The notes: generated by a model not told the origin, from the letters alone. 64,000 nucleotides of DNA from Rickettsiella endosymbiont of Rhagonycha lignosa (GCF_964031165.1 NZ_OZ035011.1:982001-1046000), one strand, 5' to 3'; positions 9,433 to 18,515 are shown, counted from the stretch's first letter. Numbers and translations are program-made.

Positions 9433-10422
9433 TTATTTTTCAACTGTAAATAAAGCGCGAACGAATTCCTGTGCCGAAAAAACCTGTAGATCATCAATAC
9501 CTTCACCCAAACCAACAAAGCGGATCGGCAACGCTAATTTTTTTGCGATGGCAAAAATCACTCCTCCTTTGGCGGTACCATCTAATTTAGTTAGCATCAA
9601 ACTGGTTAAAGATATTGCCTCATTAAAAGCTTCAGCTTGCAATAACGCATTTTGACCGGTGCCCGCATCCAGTATTAACATAATTTCGTGTGGTGCTGTT
9701 GCATCTAATTTACTAATGACTTTTTTAACTTTTTGTAATTCTTGCATTAAATTATGTTTGGTATGCAAACGTCCGGCGGTATCGGCAATTAACACATCTA
9801 TATTTCTCGCTTGCGCCGCTTGAAAAGCATCATAAATAACTGAAGCGCTATCCGCACCCTGATGTTGAGCAACAATCGGGATATGATTGCGCTCAGCCCA
9901 AATCGTTAATTGTTCAGTGGCTGCTGCACGAAACGTATCACCTGCGGCTAACATCACTTGCTTCCCTTGCTTCTGCAAGTAATGAGCTAGTTTGCCAATA
10001 CTCGTTGTTTTACCAACACCATTAACTCCTACCACTAATATAACAGTCGGTTTATGTGCAGAATTAATCACTAATTTCTGTTCACAGGGTTGCAGTAATT
10101 CACCTAATTGTTGTTGCAATACATCCCATACCGCCTGACCATCTGCTAATTGATTACGAGCCAGCTTCAACGTTAAATGCTGAATAATTTCTTGTGTCAC
10201 CGTGGGCCCGACATCCGCTGTTAACAGTAAATCCTCAAGTTCCTCAATTAATGCGGTATCAACCTTTTTTTTACCTAATACTAAATTGGCAAGATTTTCG
10301 GTGAGTTGCTGACGCGTTTTCTGTAAACTATTTTTTATGCGATTAAAAAAACTATTTTTATTGCTAAGTTCTTGATTAGGAACGTCGGGTTGAGGTTCTT
10401 TGCGTTTTAAAAATTTAAACAT
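9433..10422 (-). CDS. ftsY: Signal recognition particle receptor FtsY
   Basis: FtsY is the membrane-associated GTPase that receives SRP-ribosome complexes and hands nascent membrane proteins to SecYEG. The 329 residues comprise a short basic/acidic A region, the helical N domain (about 30-110) and the G domain. The G domain shows VVGVNGVGKTT at 131-140 (P-loop), DTFRAAATEQL, DTAGRLHTK, TKLDGTAKGG and the closing GLGEGIDDLQVF. The A domain is much shorter than in E. coli FtsY (497 residues). As in many gammaproteobacteria it is divergent from rsmD. The 104 base gap between them holds a truncated repeat copy. Confidence 0.96.
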   Translation of the reverse strand: MFKFLKRKEPQPDVPNQELSNKNSFFNRIKNSLQKTRQQLTENLANLVLGKKKVDTALIEELEDLLLTADVGPTVTQEIIQHLTLKLARNQLADGQAVWDVLQQQLGELLQPCEQKLVINSAHKPTVILVVGVNGVGKTTSIGKLAHYLQKQGKQVMLAAGDTFRAAATEQLTIWAERNHIPIVAQHQGADSASVIYDAFQAAQARNIDVLIADTAGRLHTKHNLMQELQKVKKVISKLDATAPHEIMLILDAGTGQNALLQAEAFNEAISLTSLMLTKLDGTAKGGVIFAIAKKLALPIRFVGLGEGIDDLQVFSAQEFVRALFTVEK

Positions 10423-10426
10423 AGAC

Positions 10427-10468
10427 TATACTCACAGCAATTGGGTTTTGGGCAAGTGCCGCGCGATC
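10427..10468 (+). repeat. Dispersed ~123 bp repeat, truncated copy
   Basis: Only the left end is present (TATACTCACAGCAATTGGGTTTTGG then GCAAGTGCCG), in the gap between the divergent ftsY and rsmD genes. The remaining ~80 bases of the element are missing. Confidence 0.75.
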
Positions 10469-10526
10469 ATACAACAATTTATGTGTAGACAACATAAAAC
10501 ATTTATTTATTTAAATCGTATTTTTT

Positions 10527-11099
10527 ATGAAAAAAGGTGAAGTAAAGATCATTGGTGGGCAATGGCGCGGCAGAAAACTGCATTTCCCTGCTACACCGGA
10601 TTTACGTCCAACACCGAATCGCATCCGAGAAACTTTATTTAATTGGCTAACTCCCTATCTGGCCGATGCTCATTGTTTAGATTTATTCGCAGGTAGCGGT
10701 GCTTTAGGGTTTGAAGCACTGTCACGTCACGCTAAATCAGTTTGCTTTATTGAACAATCCAAGCTATTAGTCTCCTATTTAAAAACCCAGCTTAAACAGC
10801 TAAACGCTGAAAATCGCGCTCAGGTTTATCAGGCGCAATTTCCTTTTCTAGCAACACAATTATTCAAACCAAAAAAGCCTCTATTTAATATTGTCTTTTT
10901 GGATCCGCCTTTTCATCAAGATATACTAGGTCCTGCCTGCGTGTGGATAGCCAAAGAGGGCTTATTAGCACCTGAAAGTTTGGTTTATATTGAAAGCGAA
11001 GCGAACATTAAAAAGCTTTTGTTACCCGAAAATTGGGAGATTCAGCACTGTAAAACAGCCGGCCAGGTACAATATGCTTTAATTAAATCGACCCCATAA
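10527..11099 (+). CDS. rsmD: 16S rRNA (guanine-966 N2)-methyltransferase RsmD
   Basis: RsmD methylates G966 of 16S rRNA in the 30S subunit. The 190 residue product shows IIGGQWRGRKLHFP at the start, LRPTPNRIRETLFNWL near residue 27, the SAM-binding LDLFAGSGALGFEALSR at 51-67 and the catalytic DPPF at 126-129. Length and order match the family. It is divergent from ftsY and precedes the dotDCB cluster by 79 bases. That gap carries a candidate promoter, so the secretion genes need not depend on rsmD transcription. Confidence 0.95.
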   Translation: MKKGEVKIIGGQWRGRKLHFPATPDLRPTPNRIRETLFNWLTPYLADAHCLDLFAGSGALGFEALSRHAKSVCFIEQSKLLVSYLKTQLKQLNAENRAQVYQAQFPFLATQLFKPKKPLFNIVFLDPPFHQDILGPACVWIAKEGLLAPESLVYIESEANIKKLLLPENWEIQHCKTAGQVQYALIKSTP

Positions 11100-11108
11100 A
11101 AGCATGGC

Positions 11109-11137
11109 TTGACTTTATATTACCATCTTGCTTCAAT
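11109..11137 (+). promoter_or_regulatory. Candidate promoter for dotDCB-epmA
   Basis: TTGACT at 11109-11114 is followed after 17 bases by TTCAAT at 11132-11137. The -35 is good and the -10 poor. An imperfect hairpin (TTATCT 11159-11164 with AGATAA 11171-11176) covers the Shine-Dalgarno region of dotD and could modulate its translation. All of this is pattern reading only. Confidence 0.4.
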
Positions 11138-11178
11138 GCAGGTGTAGGTTACAGAATTTTATCTAAAATAAGATAAGC

Positions 11179-11658
11179 ATGAAAAAAATAACAGTCGCGC
11201 TTTTTGTGAGTCTACTATCCGGATGTGCTTCACAAAATTTACCTAACTCCATTACCCCTTCACTTAATGGCTCAGATGATGCCTCGGTTAAGCTAGCTGA
11301 AGCAGCACGTTCGGTGAGTCAATCATTAAATGAATTAAAAGAATTAGAAAAAGCGTCTAGTCCTCCGATTAGCAAACCATTGCCCTATCCTAGCTCTTCT
11401 GGATTAGAAAAAACGATTGCTTCGGTCGATTGGTCAGGTCCTGTAGAACCGCTATTACAGCGTATCGCCAAGCTTGCCAACTACCATTTAGAAATCATTG
11501 GAAAACTTCCAGCGGTTCCTGTTTTAGTGACTATTTCCTCACAAAATACACCACTAAATTATATCATCCGTAACGCCAATCTTCAGGCAGGAAAAAAAGC
11601 CAATATTATTGTCTATCCCGGTATTAAGACTATAGAACTACGTTATGCTAAATATTAA
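11179..11658 (+). CDS. dotD: Dot/Icm type IVB secretion outer-membrane lipoprotein DotD
   Basis: DotD is one of the two lipoproteins that seat DotH in the outer-membrane core of the Dot/Icm secretion machine. The 159 residue product begins with a lipoprotein signal peptide ending in LLSGC (Cys16), then a Ser/Pro-rich linker. The folded C-terminal domain (about 70-155: IASVDWSGPVEPLLQRIAKLANYHLEIIGKLP) is the secretin-N0-like fold known for DotD. It is followed by dotC, overlapping by 14 bases, then dotB. This is the same dotD-dotC-dotB order as in Legionella and Coxiella, which makes the call firm. Confidence 0.93.
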   Translation: MKKITVALFVSLLSGCASQNLPNSITPSLNGSDDASVKLAEAARSVSQSLNELKELEKASSPPISKPLPYPSSSGLEKTIASVDWSGPVEPLLQRIAKLANYHLEIIGKLPAVPVLVTISSQNTPLNYIIRNANLQAGKKANIIVYPGIKTIELRYAKY

Positions 11659-12775
11659 GCATAAGTATTTCTACAATTTATTTCAAAATGCAAAACCTAG
11701 TTACTCGCAGCAATGGGGTTTTTGTCTAGGCGCTGTGAAAATGAGTAACCGGAATGTATTCAAGATACCTGAGGATTGCGAATTGAGCGGCAACACAGAC
11801 AAAAATTCCAGTGCAAAGAGTAGTTACTCGCCGCAATGGCGTTTTTGTCAAGGCGCTGTGAAAATAAGCAACCGGAATGTATTCAAGATACCTGAGGATT
11901 GCGAATTGAGCGGCAACACAGACAAAAATTCCAGTGCAAAGAGTATACGTTTATTAGCTGGTTTAAGCCTATGTGCACTACTCAGCGCCTGCAGCACTAT
12001 CCAACCTAATTATAAAACCGTTGGTAGTTTAGATAATTTAGCACAATTACAAGATTTACATGCCCAGGTCACAAAAGATAAGAAGCAGATGACTGCCTTG
12101 CGTTCGCAGGCCTTACAAGATATTGCGATGAGTATAGGTGCGCAAGCGGGTTTAGCTTGGCGCTCTGAACATATTAATCAAGTATTAAGCAAAAATTCAT
12201 CACAATTAGATCGTATTTTTAATTTTAATTTAATTTTACTCGACCACAATGTCATCCCTCCTGTACTCGTACAAGGAAATAATTCGCTTAAGCTTTCCGA
12301 TGGTCAAACTTTACGTATCGACGATCGTACTTACCAAATTATTAGTCAAGCGCGTTTCACCACCGCACCACCTCAATGGCGTAATTATATATGGATGGAT
12401 TACCAACATCCCGAATTACCTTTACCTGCTTTTTTACCAAAAACACCCGAAGAACGGGTAATCTGGAAAAAATATGCCACACTGGGCTGGCAGGATGGTA
12501 TTAATCAAGCCAATGCTATTTTTAGTGATAACTTAGCGCGTTTAACACGTGATTACACCGGAATGGCTTTATATCAAAATTTACTATTGAAAGGTATGGT
12601 CAGCAAACCTTTTGTTGCACATACTGATCTCGGCGTTACCGGTGATAGTTCCGATTTACACATTAACGATCAAATATTGCGTATCACTTCGTTACCAAAA
12701 TTACAAATTAATCCGGGTCGATGGAAATCTATCGTAACGCATGATGATGATGACAGCACATCTACTTCCCGATGA
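11645..12775 (+). CDS. dotC: Dot/Icm lipoprotein DotC with two in-frame repeat copies at its N-terminus
   Basis: DotC is the second outer-membrane lipoprotein of the Dot/Icm core. Family blocks run from about residue 120: SVGAQAGLAWR-like SIGAQAGLAWR, LDHNVIPPVLVQG, ISQARFTTAPPQWRNYIWMDY, GWQDGINQAN and VAHTDLGVTGDSSDLHI. The lipobox LSAC falls at Cys116 instead of about residue 20, because residues 19-59 and 60-100 are two translated copies of the dispersed repeat. The ATG at 11645 overlaps dotD by 14 bases. An alternative TTG at 11906, inside the second copy and 8 bases after GAGG, would give a normal 289 residue lipoprotein. The 3' end overlaps dotB by 35 bases. Confidence 0.9.
   Translation: MLNIKHKYFYNLFQNAKPSYSQQWGFCLGAVKMSNRNVFKIPEDCELSGNTDKNSSAKSSYSPQWRFCQGAVKISNRNVFKIPEDCELSGNTDKNSSAKSIRLLAGLSLCALLSACSTIQPNYKTVGSLDNLAQLQDLHAQVTKDKKQMTALRSQALQDIAMSIGAQAGLAWRSEHINQVLSKNSSQLDRIFNFNLILLDHNVIPPVLVQGNNSLKLSDGQTLRIDDRTYQIISQARFTTAPPQWRNYIWMDYQHPELPLPAFLPKTPEERVIWKKYATLGWQDGINQANAIFSDNLARLTRDYTGMALYQNLLLKGMVSKPFVAHTDLGVTGDSSDLHINDQILRITSLPKLQINPGRWKSIVTHDDDDSTSTSR
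11700..11822 (+). repeat. Dispersed repeat copy inside dotC (first)
   Basis: This copy is 123 bases long, exactly 41 codons, and reads through without a stop in the dotC frame. Compared with the intergenic copy at 20637 it lacks one base in the AATGAGTAACC segment (AATGAAGCAACC elsewhere), which keeps the downstream part open. Confidence 0.95.
11823..11945 (+). repeat. Dispersed repeat copy inside dotC (second, tandem)
   Basis: This tandem copy, also 123 bases, differs from the first by a few substitutions (CCGCAATGGCG for CAGCAATGGGG, AAAATAAGC for AAAATGAGT). It ends directly at the codons for the DotC signal peptide hydrophobic core. GAGG at 11894-11897 and TTG at 11906 could act as a ribosome binding site and start. 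Confidence 0.95.
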
Positions 12776-13886
12776 ACCGGTACGCTTCACTTCGGCTTGT
12801 CTAGCTCGACTACTCATTCACTGCCAAAAGCTGGGTGCATCGGATATTACACTGCAGACAGGCGAACCCGTCTTTGCTGAAAGTTATGGTCGCTTGCACC
12901 GTATTACGCAACGTAAATTATCCAATACCGAAGTCGCCGAAATACTCAATCTTATCTATGGACCTAATGGGAGTGCACAAATTTTAAGTGGAGTAGATAT
13001 CGATACGCATTATGAATTTCGGCCTAATCGTAACGAACGTTATCGATTCCGGGTCAATGCCACAGGTTGTTTAGTAGAAGGCCATGACGCGATACAAATA
13101 AGCTTTCGAACTATACCGAGTACGCCACCTAAAATGTCGGATCTAAAGTTAGAAAGTGAATTAATCAATGCGTTAGCACCGGCACAAGGCATCGTGTATG
13201 TCACCGGAGCGACTGGCTCCGGGAAAACCACCTTGTTAGCTGCTATCATTCGCGATCTCGCTGAAAAAGAAGACTCACATCGCAAAATTCTTACCTATGA
13301 AGCGCCAATAGAATTTGTCTATGACTCTATTGACATGCCCAGTGCCATCGTCAGTCAATCCGAAATACCTAGACATTTACCCAGTTTTGCAGCCGGTGTA
13401 CGCAATGCCTTGCGCCGCAAACCTCGACTCATATTAGTTGGTGAATCGCGCGATCCAGAAACCATCGGTGCCTCAATCGAAGCGGCTTTAACCGGACATC
13501 CTGTGTATACGACACTACATAGTAATGGCGTAGCAGAAACCTTAAGACGTTTAGTCAATTCTTTCCCTGCTGAAGAAGCTAAAGCCAGAATGATAGATAT
13601 TATTGAAACCATACGCGTGGTTATTTGGCAACAGTTGGTACCTAGTGCGGATGGTAAGCGCATTGCTTTACGTGAATTTTTAGTTTTTAATGAAAAATTA
13701 AGAGATATTTTATTAGATTCTAAACTGGAAAATATCAGCGCCAATACACGAGAGATGTTAAAAGAATATGGCCAACCGATGTCTGTGGATGCCAAACGCA
13801 AATTTGACGCCGGTCTCATTACGCAACGCGTATATAAACGCTTAATTCTGAGCACAGAATCCAACGAACAGCATGAAGAACATTGA
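12741..13886 (+). CDS. dotB: Dot/Icm secretion ATPase DotB
   Basis: DotB is the hexameric cytoplasmic ATPase of the VirB11/PilT class that powers Dot/Icm secretion. The 381 residues show an N-terminal domain with LGASDITLQTGEPV and YEFRPNRNERYRFRVNATGCLVEG. The Walker A is GATGSGKT at 156-163, the Asp box LTYEAPIEFVYD near 185, the Walker B-type LILVGESRDPET near 230 and the His box TGHPVYTTLH near 251. Four consecutive ATG codons at 12741-12752 leave the exact start undecided. The start overlaps dotC by 35 bases and the end overlaps epmA by 14. It is the strongest single marker of a type IVB system here. Confidence 0.97.
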   Translation: MMMMTAHLLPDEPVRFTSACLARLLIHCQKLGASDITLQTGEPVFAESYGRLHRITQRKLSNTEVAEILNLIYGPNGSAQILSGVDIDTHYEFRPNRNERYRFRVNATGCLVEGHDAIQISFRTIPSTPPKMSDLKLESELINALAPAQGIVYVTGATGSGKTTLLAAIIRDLAEKEDSHRKILTYEAPIEFVYDSIDMPSAIVSQSEIPRHLPSFAAGVRNALRRKPRLILVGESRDPETIGASIEAALTGHPVYTTLHSNGVAETLRRLVNSFPAEEAKARMIDIIETIRVVIWQQLVPSADGKRIALREFLVFNEKLRDILLDSKLENISANTREMLKEYGQPMSVDAKRKFDAGLITQRVYKRLILSTESNEQHEEH

Positions 13887-14853
13887 AAACAATTGGCAGC
13901 CTACGACTAGCTTATCGATGCTACGTTGTCGCGCCAAACTTTTCGCCGATATTCGTGAGTTTTTTGCCGAACGCCAGATTCTAGAAGTAGAAACTCCACT
14001 GCTTTCACACGCTACGGTGACGGATCCACATTTACATAGTTTCAAAACTGAATATTGTCTAGATAATACCGAACAATCACAGACACTTTATCTGCAAACT
14101 TCCCCAGAATTTGCTATGAAACGATTATTGGCAACTGGATCGGGGCCCATCTATCAAATTTCTAAGGCATTTCGTAACCGAGGAGAATCGGGACGTTATC
14201 ACAATCCTGAATTTAGCCTATTAGAATGGTATCAACCTGACTATGATCATCATCAATTAATGGATGAAGTTGAAACTTTATTAAAAAAACTTTTAGCATG
14301 TGAATCTGCACAACGTTTTAGTTATGCAGAAATTTTTCAATATTATTTGAATATTGATCCGCATCAACTTTCTATTCAAGAATTAAACCAAACTATAATT
14401 ACACTAGGTATTAACACTGAAAATTTAGGTTTAAATAAAATTGAAGATTATTTAAATTTCTTGATGTCTCATGTCATCGAACCACAATTACCTAAACAAT
14501 TAGTTTTTATATATGATTATCCTGTTACTTTAGCCGCGTTAGCCAAAATACGCAGCGATGTTACGCCGGTTGCAGAGCGGTTTGAAGTTTATCTACAGGG
14601 CATTGAACTTGCGAATGGATTTCATGAATTAAGTGATGCCAACGAACAATATTTACGCTTTAACAATGATCTAAGTATGCGTACTAGGCTTGGCTATCCC
14701 CAAGTACCTATCGATAAATATTTATTAGCCGCTTTGACACACGGACTACCTAACTGTGCAGGTGTTGCTTTAGGTATTGATCGTTTATTAATGCTCATGG
14801 CAAAAGCAGATAAACTATCAGATGTGATTAGCTTTCCCATCGACCGCTCATAA
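13873..14853 (+). CDS. epmA: Elongation factor P--(R)-beta-lysine ligase EpmA
   Basis: EpmA (PoxA/GenX) is a lysyl-tRNA synthetase-like enzyme without an anticodon-binding domain that attaches beta-lysine to a lysine of EF-P, easing translation of polyproline stretches. The 326 residues match the family. Class II motifs visible are FRNRGESGRYHNPEFSLLEWY (motif 2), YLQTSPEFAMKRLLA, FEVYLQGIELANGFHELSD and the motif 3 GVALGIDRLLML. It overlaps dotB by 14 bases and so is translationally coupled to the secretion genes. The partner aminomutase epmB is not in the window. Confidence 0.94.
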   Translation: MKNIENNWQPTTSLSMLRCRAKLFADIREFFAERQILEVETPLLSHATVTDPHLHSFKTEYCLDNTEQSQTLYLQTSPEFAMKRLLATGSGPIYQISKAFRNRGESGRYHNPEFSLLEWYQPDYDHHQLMDEVETLLKKLLACESAQRFSYAEIFQYYLNIDPHQLSIQELNQTIITLGINTENLGLNKIEDYLNFLMSHVIEPQLPKQLVFIYDYPVTLAALAKIRSDVTPVAERFEVYLQGIELANGFHELSDANEQYLRFNNDLSMRTRLGYPQVPIDKYLLAALTHGLPNCAGVALGIDRLLMLMAKADKLSDVISFPIDRS

Positions 14854-14884
14854 ATTAAATCTAAGTTAAATTTATTTAATTATA

Positions 14885-15502
14885 TCACTCAACTTCATCA
14901 CTTTGAATTATCTTGACACCGACAGTTTTCATTTCAGAAATAGCTAAGCGTCCATCTTCTGGATTGACATTCACAGCTCGACATCCATCTTCGATCAAGT
15001 AAGTTTTGAAACCTAATTTACAGGCATCTAATACTGTATATTTAACGCAATAATCTGTTGCCACTCCCATAATATACACTTCAGTTATCTGTAACTCTTT
15101 GAGAAACTCTGCTAAGCCTGTTTCTTTTTGATGATCATTTTCAAAAAAACCACTATAACTATCAATTTCTGGATCATTACCTTTACGAAATACTTTGATA
15201 ATATGATCTAATTTAAGATTTTTTACAAACTCTGCACCTTTCGTATTTTGTACACAATGTACAGGCCATAATATTTGTGACAACCCCGCTTGTTGAATAA
15301 ATTCTCCGGGAAATCGCCCTTTATGATTGTTAGCAAAACAGGTGTGATCTTCTGGATGCCAATCCTGTGTAGCAATAACATATTTAAAATGTTGTTGCAC
15401 ACGATTAGCCACAGGAATCACTTCATCAGCATTATCTACTGCTAAGGAACCGCCAGGCATAAAGTCATTTTGTAAATCCACTAAGATCAAGGCTTTTTTC
15501 AT
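14885..15502 (-). CDS. pncA: Nicotinamidase PncA
   Basis: PncA hydrolyses nicotinamide to nicotinate and ammonia. The 205 residue isochorismatase-fold protein shows the triad Asp9 (LVDLQNDFMPGGSLAV), Lys107 (VFRKG) and Cys152 (GVATDYCVKYT), plus metal ligands in DWHPEDH near residue 47 and His82 in WPVHC. Its product is the substrate of the nicotinate phosphoribosyltransferase encoded at 16850-18340, so the two form a two-step NAD salvage route. The broken gene at 15757-16724 lies between them on the same strand. The pair suggests import of host nicotinamide (inference). Confidence 0.95.
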   Translation of the reverse strand: MKKALILVDLQNDFMPGGSLAVDNADEVIPVANRVQQHFKYVIATQDWHPEDHTCFANNHKGRFPGEFIQQAGLSQILWPVHCVQNTKGAEFVKNLKLDHIIKVFRKGNDPEIDSYSGFFENDHQKETGLAEFLKELQITEVYIMGVATDYCVKYTVLDACKLGFKTYLIEDGCRAVNVNPEDGRLAISEMKTVGVKIIQSDEVE

Positions 15503-15756
15503 AAAAGTAAGATTCCTGGAACAAAGAAAATTGTTATATTAATTTACTTGCAAATAAAAGGACTGCTCAGTATCTATTTATTTTAAACTCTTTTTGTAAC
15601 TCAGGAAAGAGAAAAATAGATAACAAGATATCACTCTAAACTTTTTAGGTTTAATTTTAATTTGACTGACAATCGATGTAATGAAAAATACCCATCAGTT
15701 AAAGAGAGTCTTTAGCATATTGCATTCTTATTAAGATATTCAAATATGTAAAAATT

Positions 15757-16724
15757 TTATTTAGATTTAAATCTTTCTTCTAATTTATGTATTTTATTTA
15801 TTTTTTTCGTTTTATCTTTATTAACATAAATTTTTTTTGGTTTACTTAACCCTTTGATGCAAAAATTCAAAGCAAAAAGTGAAGTATGCAGATCGGTATG
15901 TGCCGTGACTTTGGTTATTCCTGATTGAGTGGGATAAAAACTATCCTTTGCTAAAAGAGAATGATTTCTAGCCACGGCTGTTATTGCTGGTTTTGAAGGT
16001 ATTTCTCCTATACCTAAATGATAATAATTTTTTTTAAAAGATAGACTCTGCTTTTTATTTATACCACTCGGATCTTTTTTTGAATATTTAATAAATACTG
16101 CTGGATCGTGTTGCTTGGAATTATTTTTAAAATAATTTGTATTGATATATTTTTGCGGTAATTTTGTATTTTTAATTATTAATTTTTTTGGTTGAAAATT
16201 TCTTTCTTGATTTAAAGTTTTATTTCTATAATCTGGAATTGACGGTGCTTTTTTTAATGAACCATAATTTTTTTTCGATCTTCTAATGCAATTAACGGTT
16301 CATCTAATAATACAGCTACTTTTTCTAACAAAAATTTTACATCTCCATATAGTAATGACATGTTGTCGCTGGGATGCTCAATTTTTTTTGCAAACGCTGC
16401 TAAGGTTTCCGATCCTTCAAGCTGATGAGTGATAACCCATAAACGAATATGCATAACGCTTAGCTTTAGTTCGACTTGCAAAAATTTGAAATTATCACTA
16501 TGCAAACTACTTGCTTCATTTTGATAAACAAATTTGTTTAAATCAATTAAGTTAGCATTTCCTTGATAATAAATTGGTTTTTGTGCAGCAGATAAATGTG
16601 GATAAAGCTTTTGTTTAATGGTTTGTCCAAGTTGAGTTAATTCTTCAAGTGCCAGTGTTATTTCTGAACTAGATAATCGGTGTAATGAAAAAAAATCTTC
16701 CGTTAATAATGGGTCTTTTGGCAT
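15757..16724 (-). pseudogene. Unknown gene interrupted by a frame change in an A8 tract
   Basis: An unrecognised gene starts at ATG 16722-16724 with an AAGGA ribosome site and runs 156 codons to a stop at 16254. Just before that, at 16268-16275, is a run of eight A on the coding strand. Adding one A continues the frame without a stop through 15757, giving 322 residues in total. The downstream half, open for about 180 codons (from 16299), has no ATG of its own; a GTG at 15975 is its only usual start codon. The N-terminal half is helical and hydrophilic; the C-terminal half is Lys/Asn-rich. Three explanations are possible: true decay, transcriptional slippage at the A tract, or a sequencing error. 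No function is proposed. Confidence 0.6.
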
Positions 16725-16849
16725 AAAACATCCTTATCTTTTTCAATTTTTCAATAATATTATCGAAAAATATTTATCACGGATAATGATATTATATAAA
16801 ATATAAACTTGAGGGAAGAGATTTTTTTTCAAAAAATTTAAGTAATTTT

Positions 16850-18340
16850 TTATTTACTTAATACTGTTTTGGCTTTTAAAATAAGTTTTAATTTTAAATG
16901 ATATAGATTTTCTTCTAAGCCCACCGGGTAAGCATGGGGATTTAATAGTCGTCGAATACTTTCATGGAATTGTTGTAATTCTTGATAAGTTTTTTCTTGG
17001 CTAGCTTTTAATAAAGGTCGTTTGTAAATTAATTTCCCTAGACGAAAAATTGGCGTTAATAAATCACGATGCGGCGTGCCTGCGGGAATGATACGTCTTT
17101 TCGTCGGATCGATAGGATCAATAATAGTAATATTCTCTTCTGAAATTCCTAATCTTTCATCGTAAATTGCATCAGCCATCGCTGAACCATCCACTCTATC
17201 GATGTAATAACGGCGTACCGATAAAATGCCCGGAGTGGAAATTTTAATAGTTTGTTCTGATAATTTAAGTTTGTTTTCCCAGATCCCTTCTGCCGACTTA
17301 ATTGCACTCAGTTTGTAAACACCTTCGAGTGCCGGCTGTTCATAGGCAGTAATGAGATGCGTACCAACACCCCAAACATTAATGCTAGCCCCTTGTTCTT
17401 TCAAACTGGTGATTACCAAAGGATTCAAATCGTTGCTGCCGACAATGACTGCATCATGGTAGCCTGCGGCATCTAATAGTTTGCGCGCCTGTTGGCTTAA
17501 ATAAGCAAGATCTCCAGAATCTAAGCGAATACCCGCTAATTTAAAGCCATTAGGTTTTAATTCCTCGCTAATTTTAATCGCATTTTTCACGCCCTCAAGT
17601 GTATTATACGTATCCACTAAAAAAATACACCGATCCGGAAAGGTTTGCGCATAAACACGAAAAGCTTCTAACTCATTAGCAAAACTGAGCACCCAACTAT
17701 GTGCATGCGTTCCACGTACCGGAATATTTAATAATTTTCCGGCTAATACATTCGATGTTGCGGTACAACCTCCAATATAAGCGGCACGACTTGCCATTAA
17801 CGCGCCATCAAAACCTTGTGCACGACGTAATCCAAATTCTAATACGGGCTCGCCTCGTGTAGCTTGCAACAAACGCGCCGCGCTAGTCGCAATAAGACTT
17901 TGAAAATTAATAATATTGAGTAAAATGCTCTCTAATAACTGACATTGTAATAAGGGTCCCTTAACACGAATTAAAGGTTCTTGCGGAAAAACCACGGATC
18001 CTTCTTCAACGGCATCAATATCACAGCTAAATTTTATTTGTTGTAAATACTCTAAAAAATCAGCATGAAATAATGCTTTGCCTTTGGTATCTGTTAATCC
18101 AGCTAAATAATCGATATCGTCTTTAGTAAATTGAAAATTTAGCAAGTAATCAATGAATGTGCCTAAACCTGCACAAATGGTGTACCTGCCATTAAACGGG
18201 GCTTGTCGAAAGCTATGATAAAAAACCGCTTCACGTTCGTGGATACCGGCTTTCCAATAACCATAGGCCATCGTCAATTGGTAAAAATCAGTTAATAAAA
18301 CCAAAGAAGATTTATAGAGTTGTGCTAATGCATTTTGCAT
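16850..18340 (-). CDS. pncB: Nicotinate phosphoribosyltransferase
   Basis: This enzyme makes nicotinate mononucleotide from nicotinate and PRPP, feeding NAD synthesis. The 496 residues carry LLTDFYQLTMAYGYWK at the N-terminus, the FGLRRAQGFDGALMASRAAYIGGCTATSN block with the phosphoribosylation histidine region GTHAHSWVLSF, and AGIRLDSGDLAYLS further on. Length fits the longer bacterial form of the family. It is transcribed toward pncA. The region 18341-18515 upstream holds no gene I can support and probably carries the promoter. Confidence 0.95.
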   Translation of the reverse strand: MQNALAQLYKSSLVLLTDFYQLTMAYGYWKAGIHEREAVFYHSFRQAPFNGRYTICAGLGTFIDYLLNFQFTKDDIDYLAGLTDTKGKALFHADFLEYLQQIKFSCDIDAVEEGSVVFPQEPLIRVKGPLLQCQLLESILLNIINFQSLIATSAARLLQATRGEPVLEFGLRRAQGFDGALMASRAAYIGGCTATSNVLAGKLLNIPVRGTHAHSWVLSFANELEAFRVYAQTFPDRCIFLVDTYNTLEGVKNAIKISEELKPNGFKLAGIRLDSGDLAYLSQQARKLLDAAGYHDAVIVGSNDLNPLVITSLKEQGASINVWGVGTHLITAYEQPALEGVYKLSAIKSAEGIWENKLKLSEQTIKISTPGILSVRRYYIDRVDGSAMADAIYDERLGISEENITIIDPIDPTKRRIIPAGTPHRDLLTPIFRLGKLIYKRPLLKASQEKTYQELQQFHESIRRLLNPHAYPVGLEENLYHLKLKLILKAKTVLSK

Positions 18341-18515
18341 TGAAAAAAGACCCCAGCAAATAAGGAGAGTATATCTGTTTTTCTTTTAGTGATGGAAATT
18401 TCAAGATCAGATTTGCTGCTTTTTCTTGAATGGCTGCGCGCACGCTGGGTTAGCTTCAGCCATGCAAGGATCTTTCATCTTTATTTGAAAAATTCGCATT
18501 TTTTGACCGATATTA

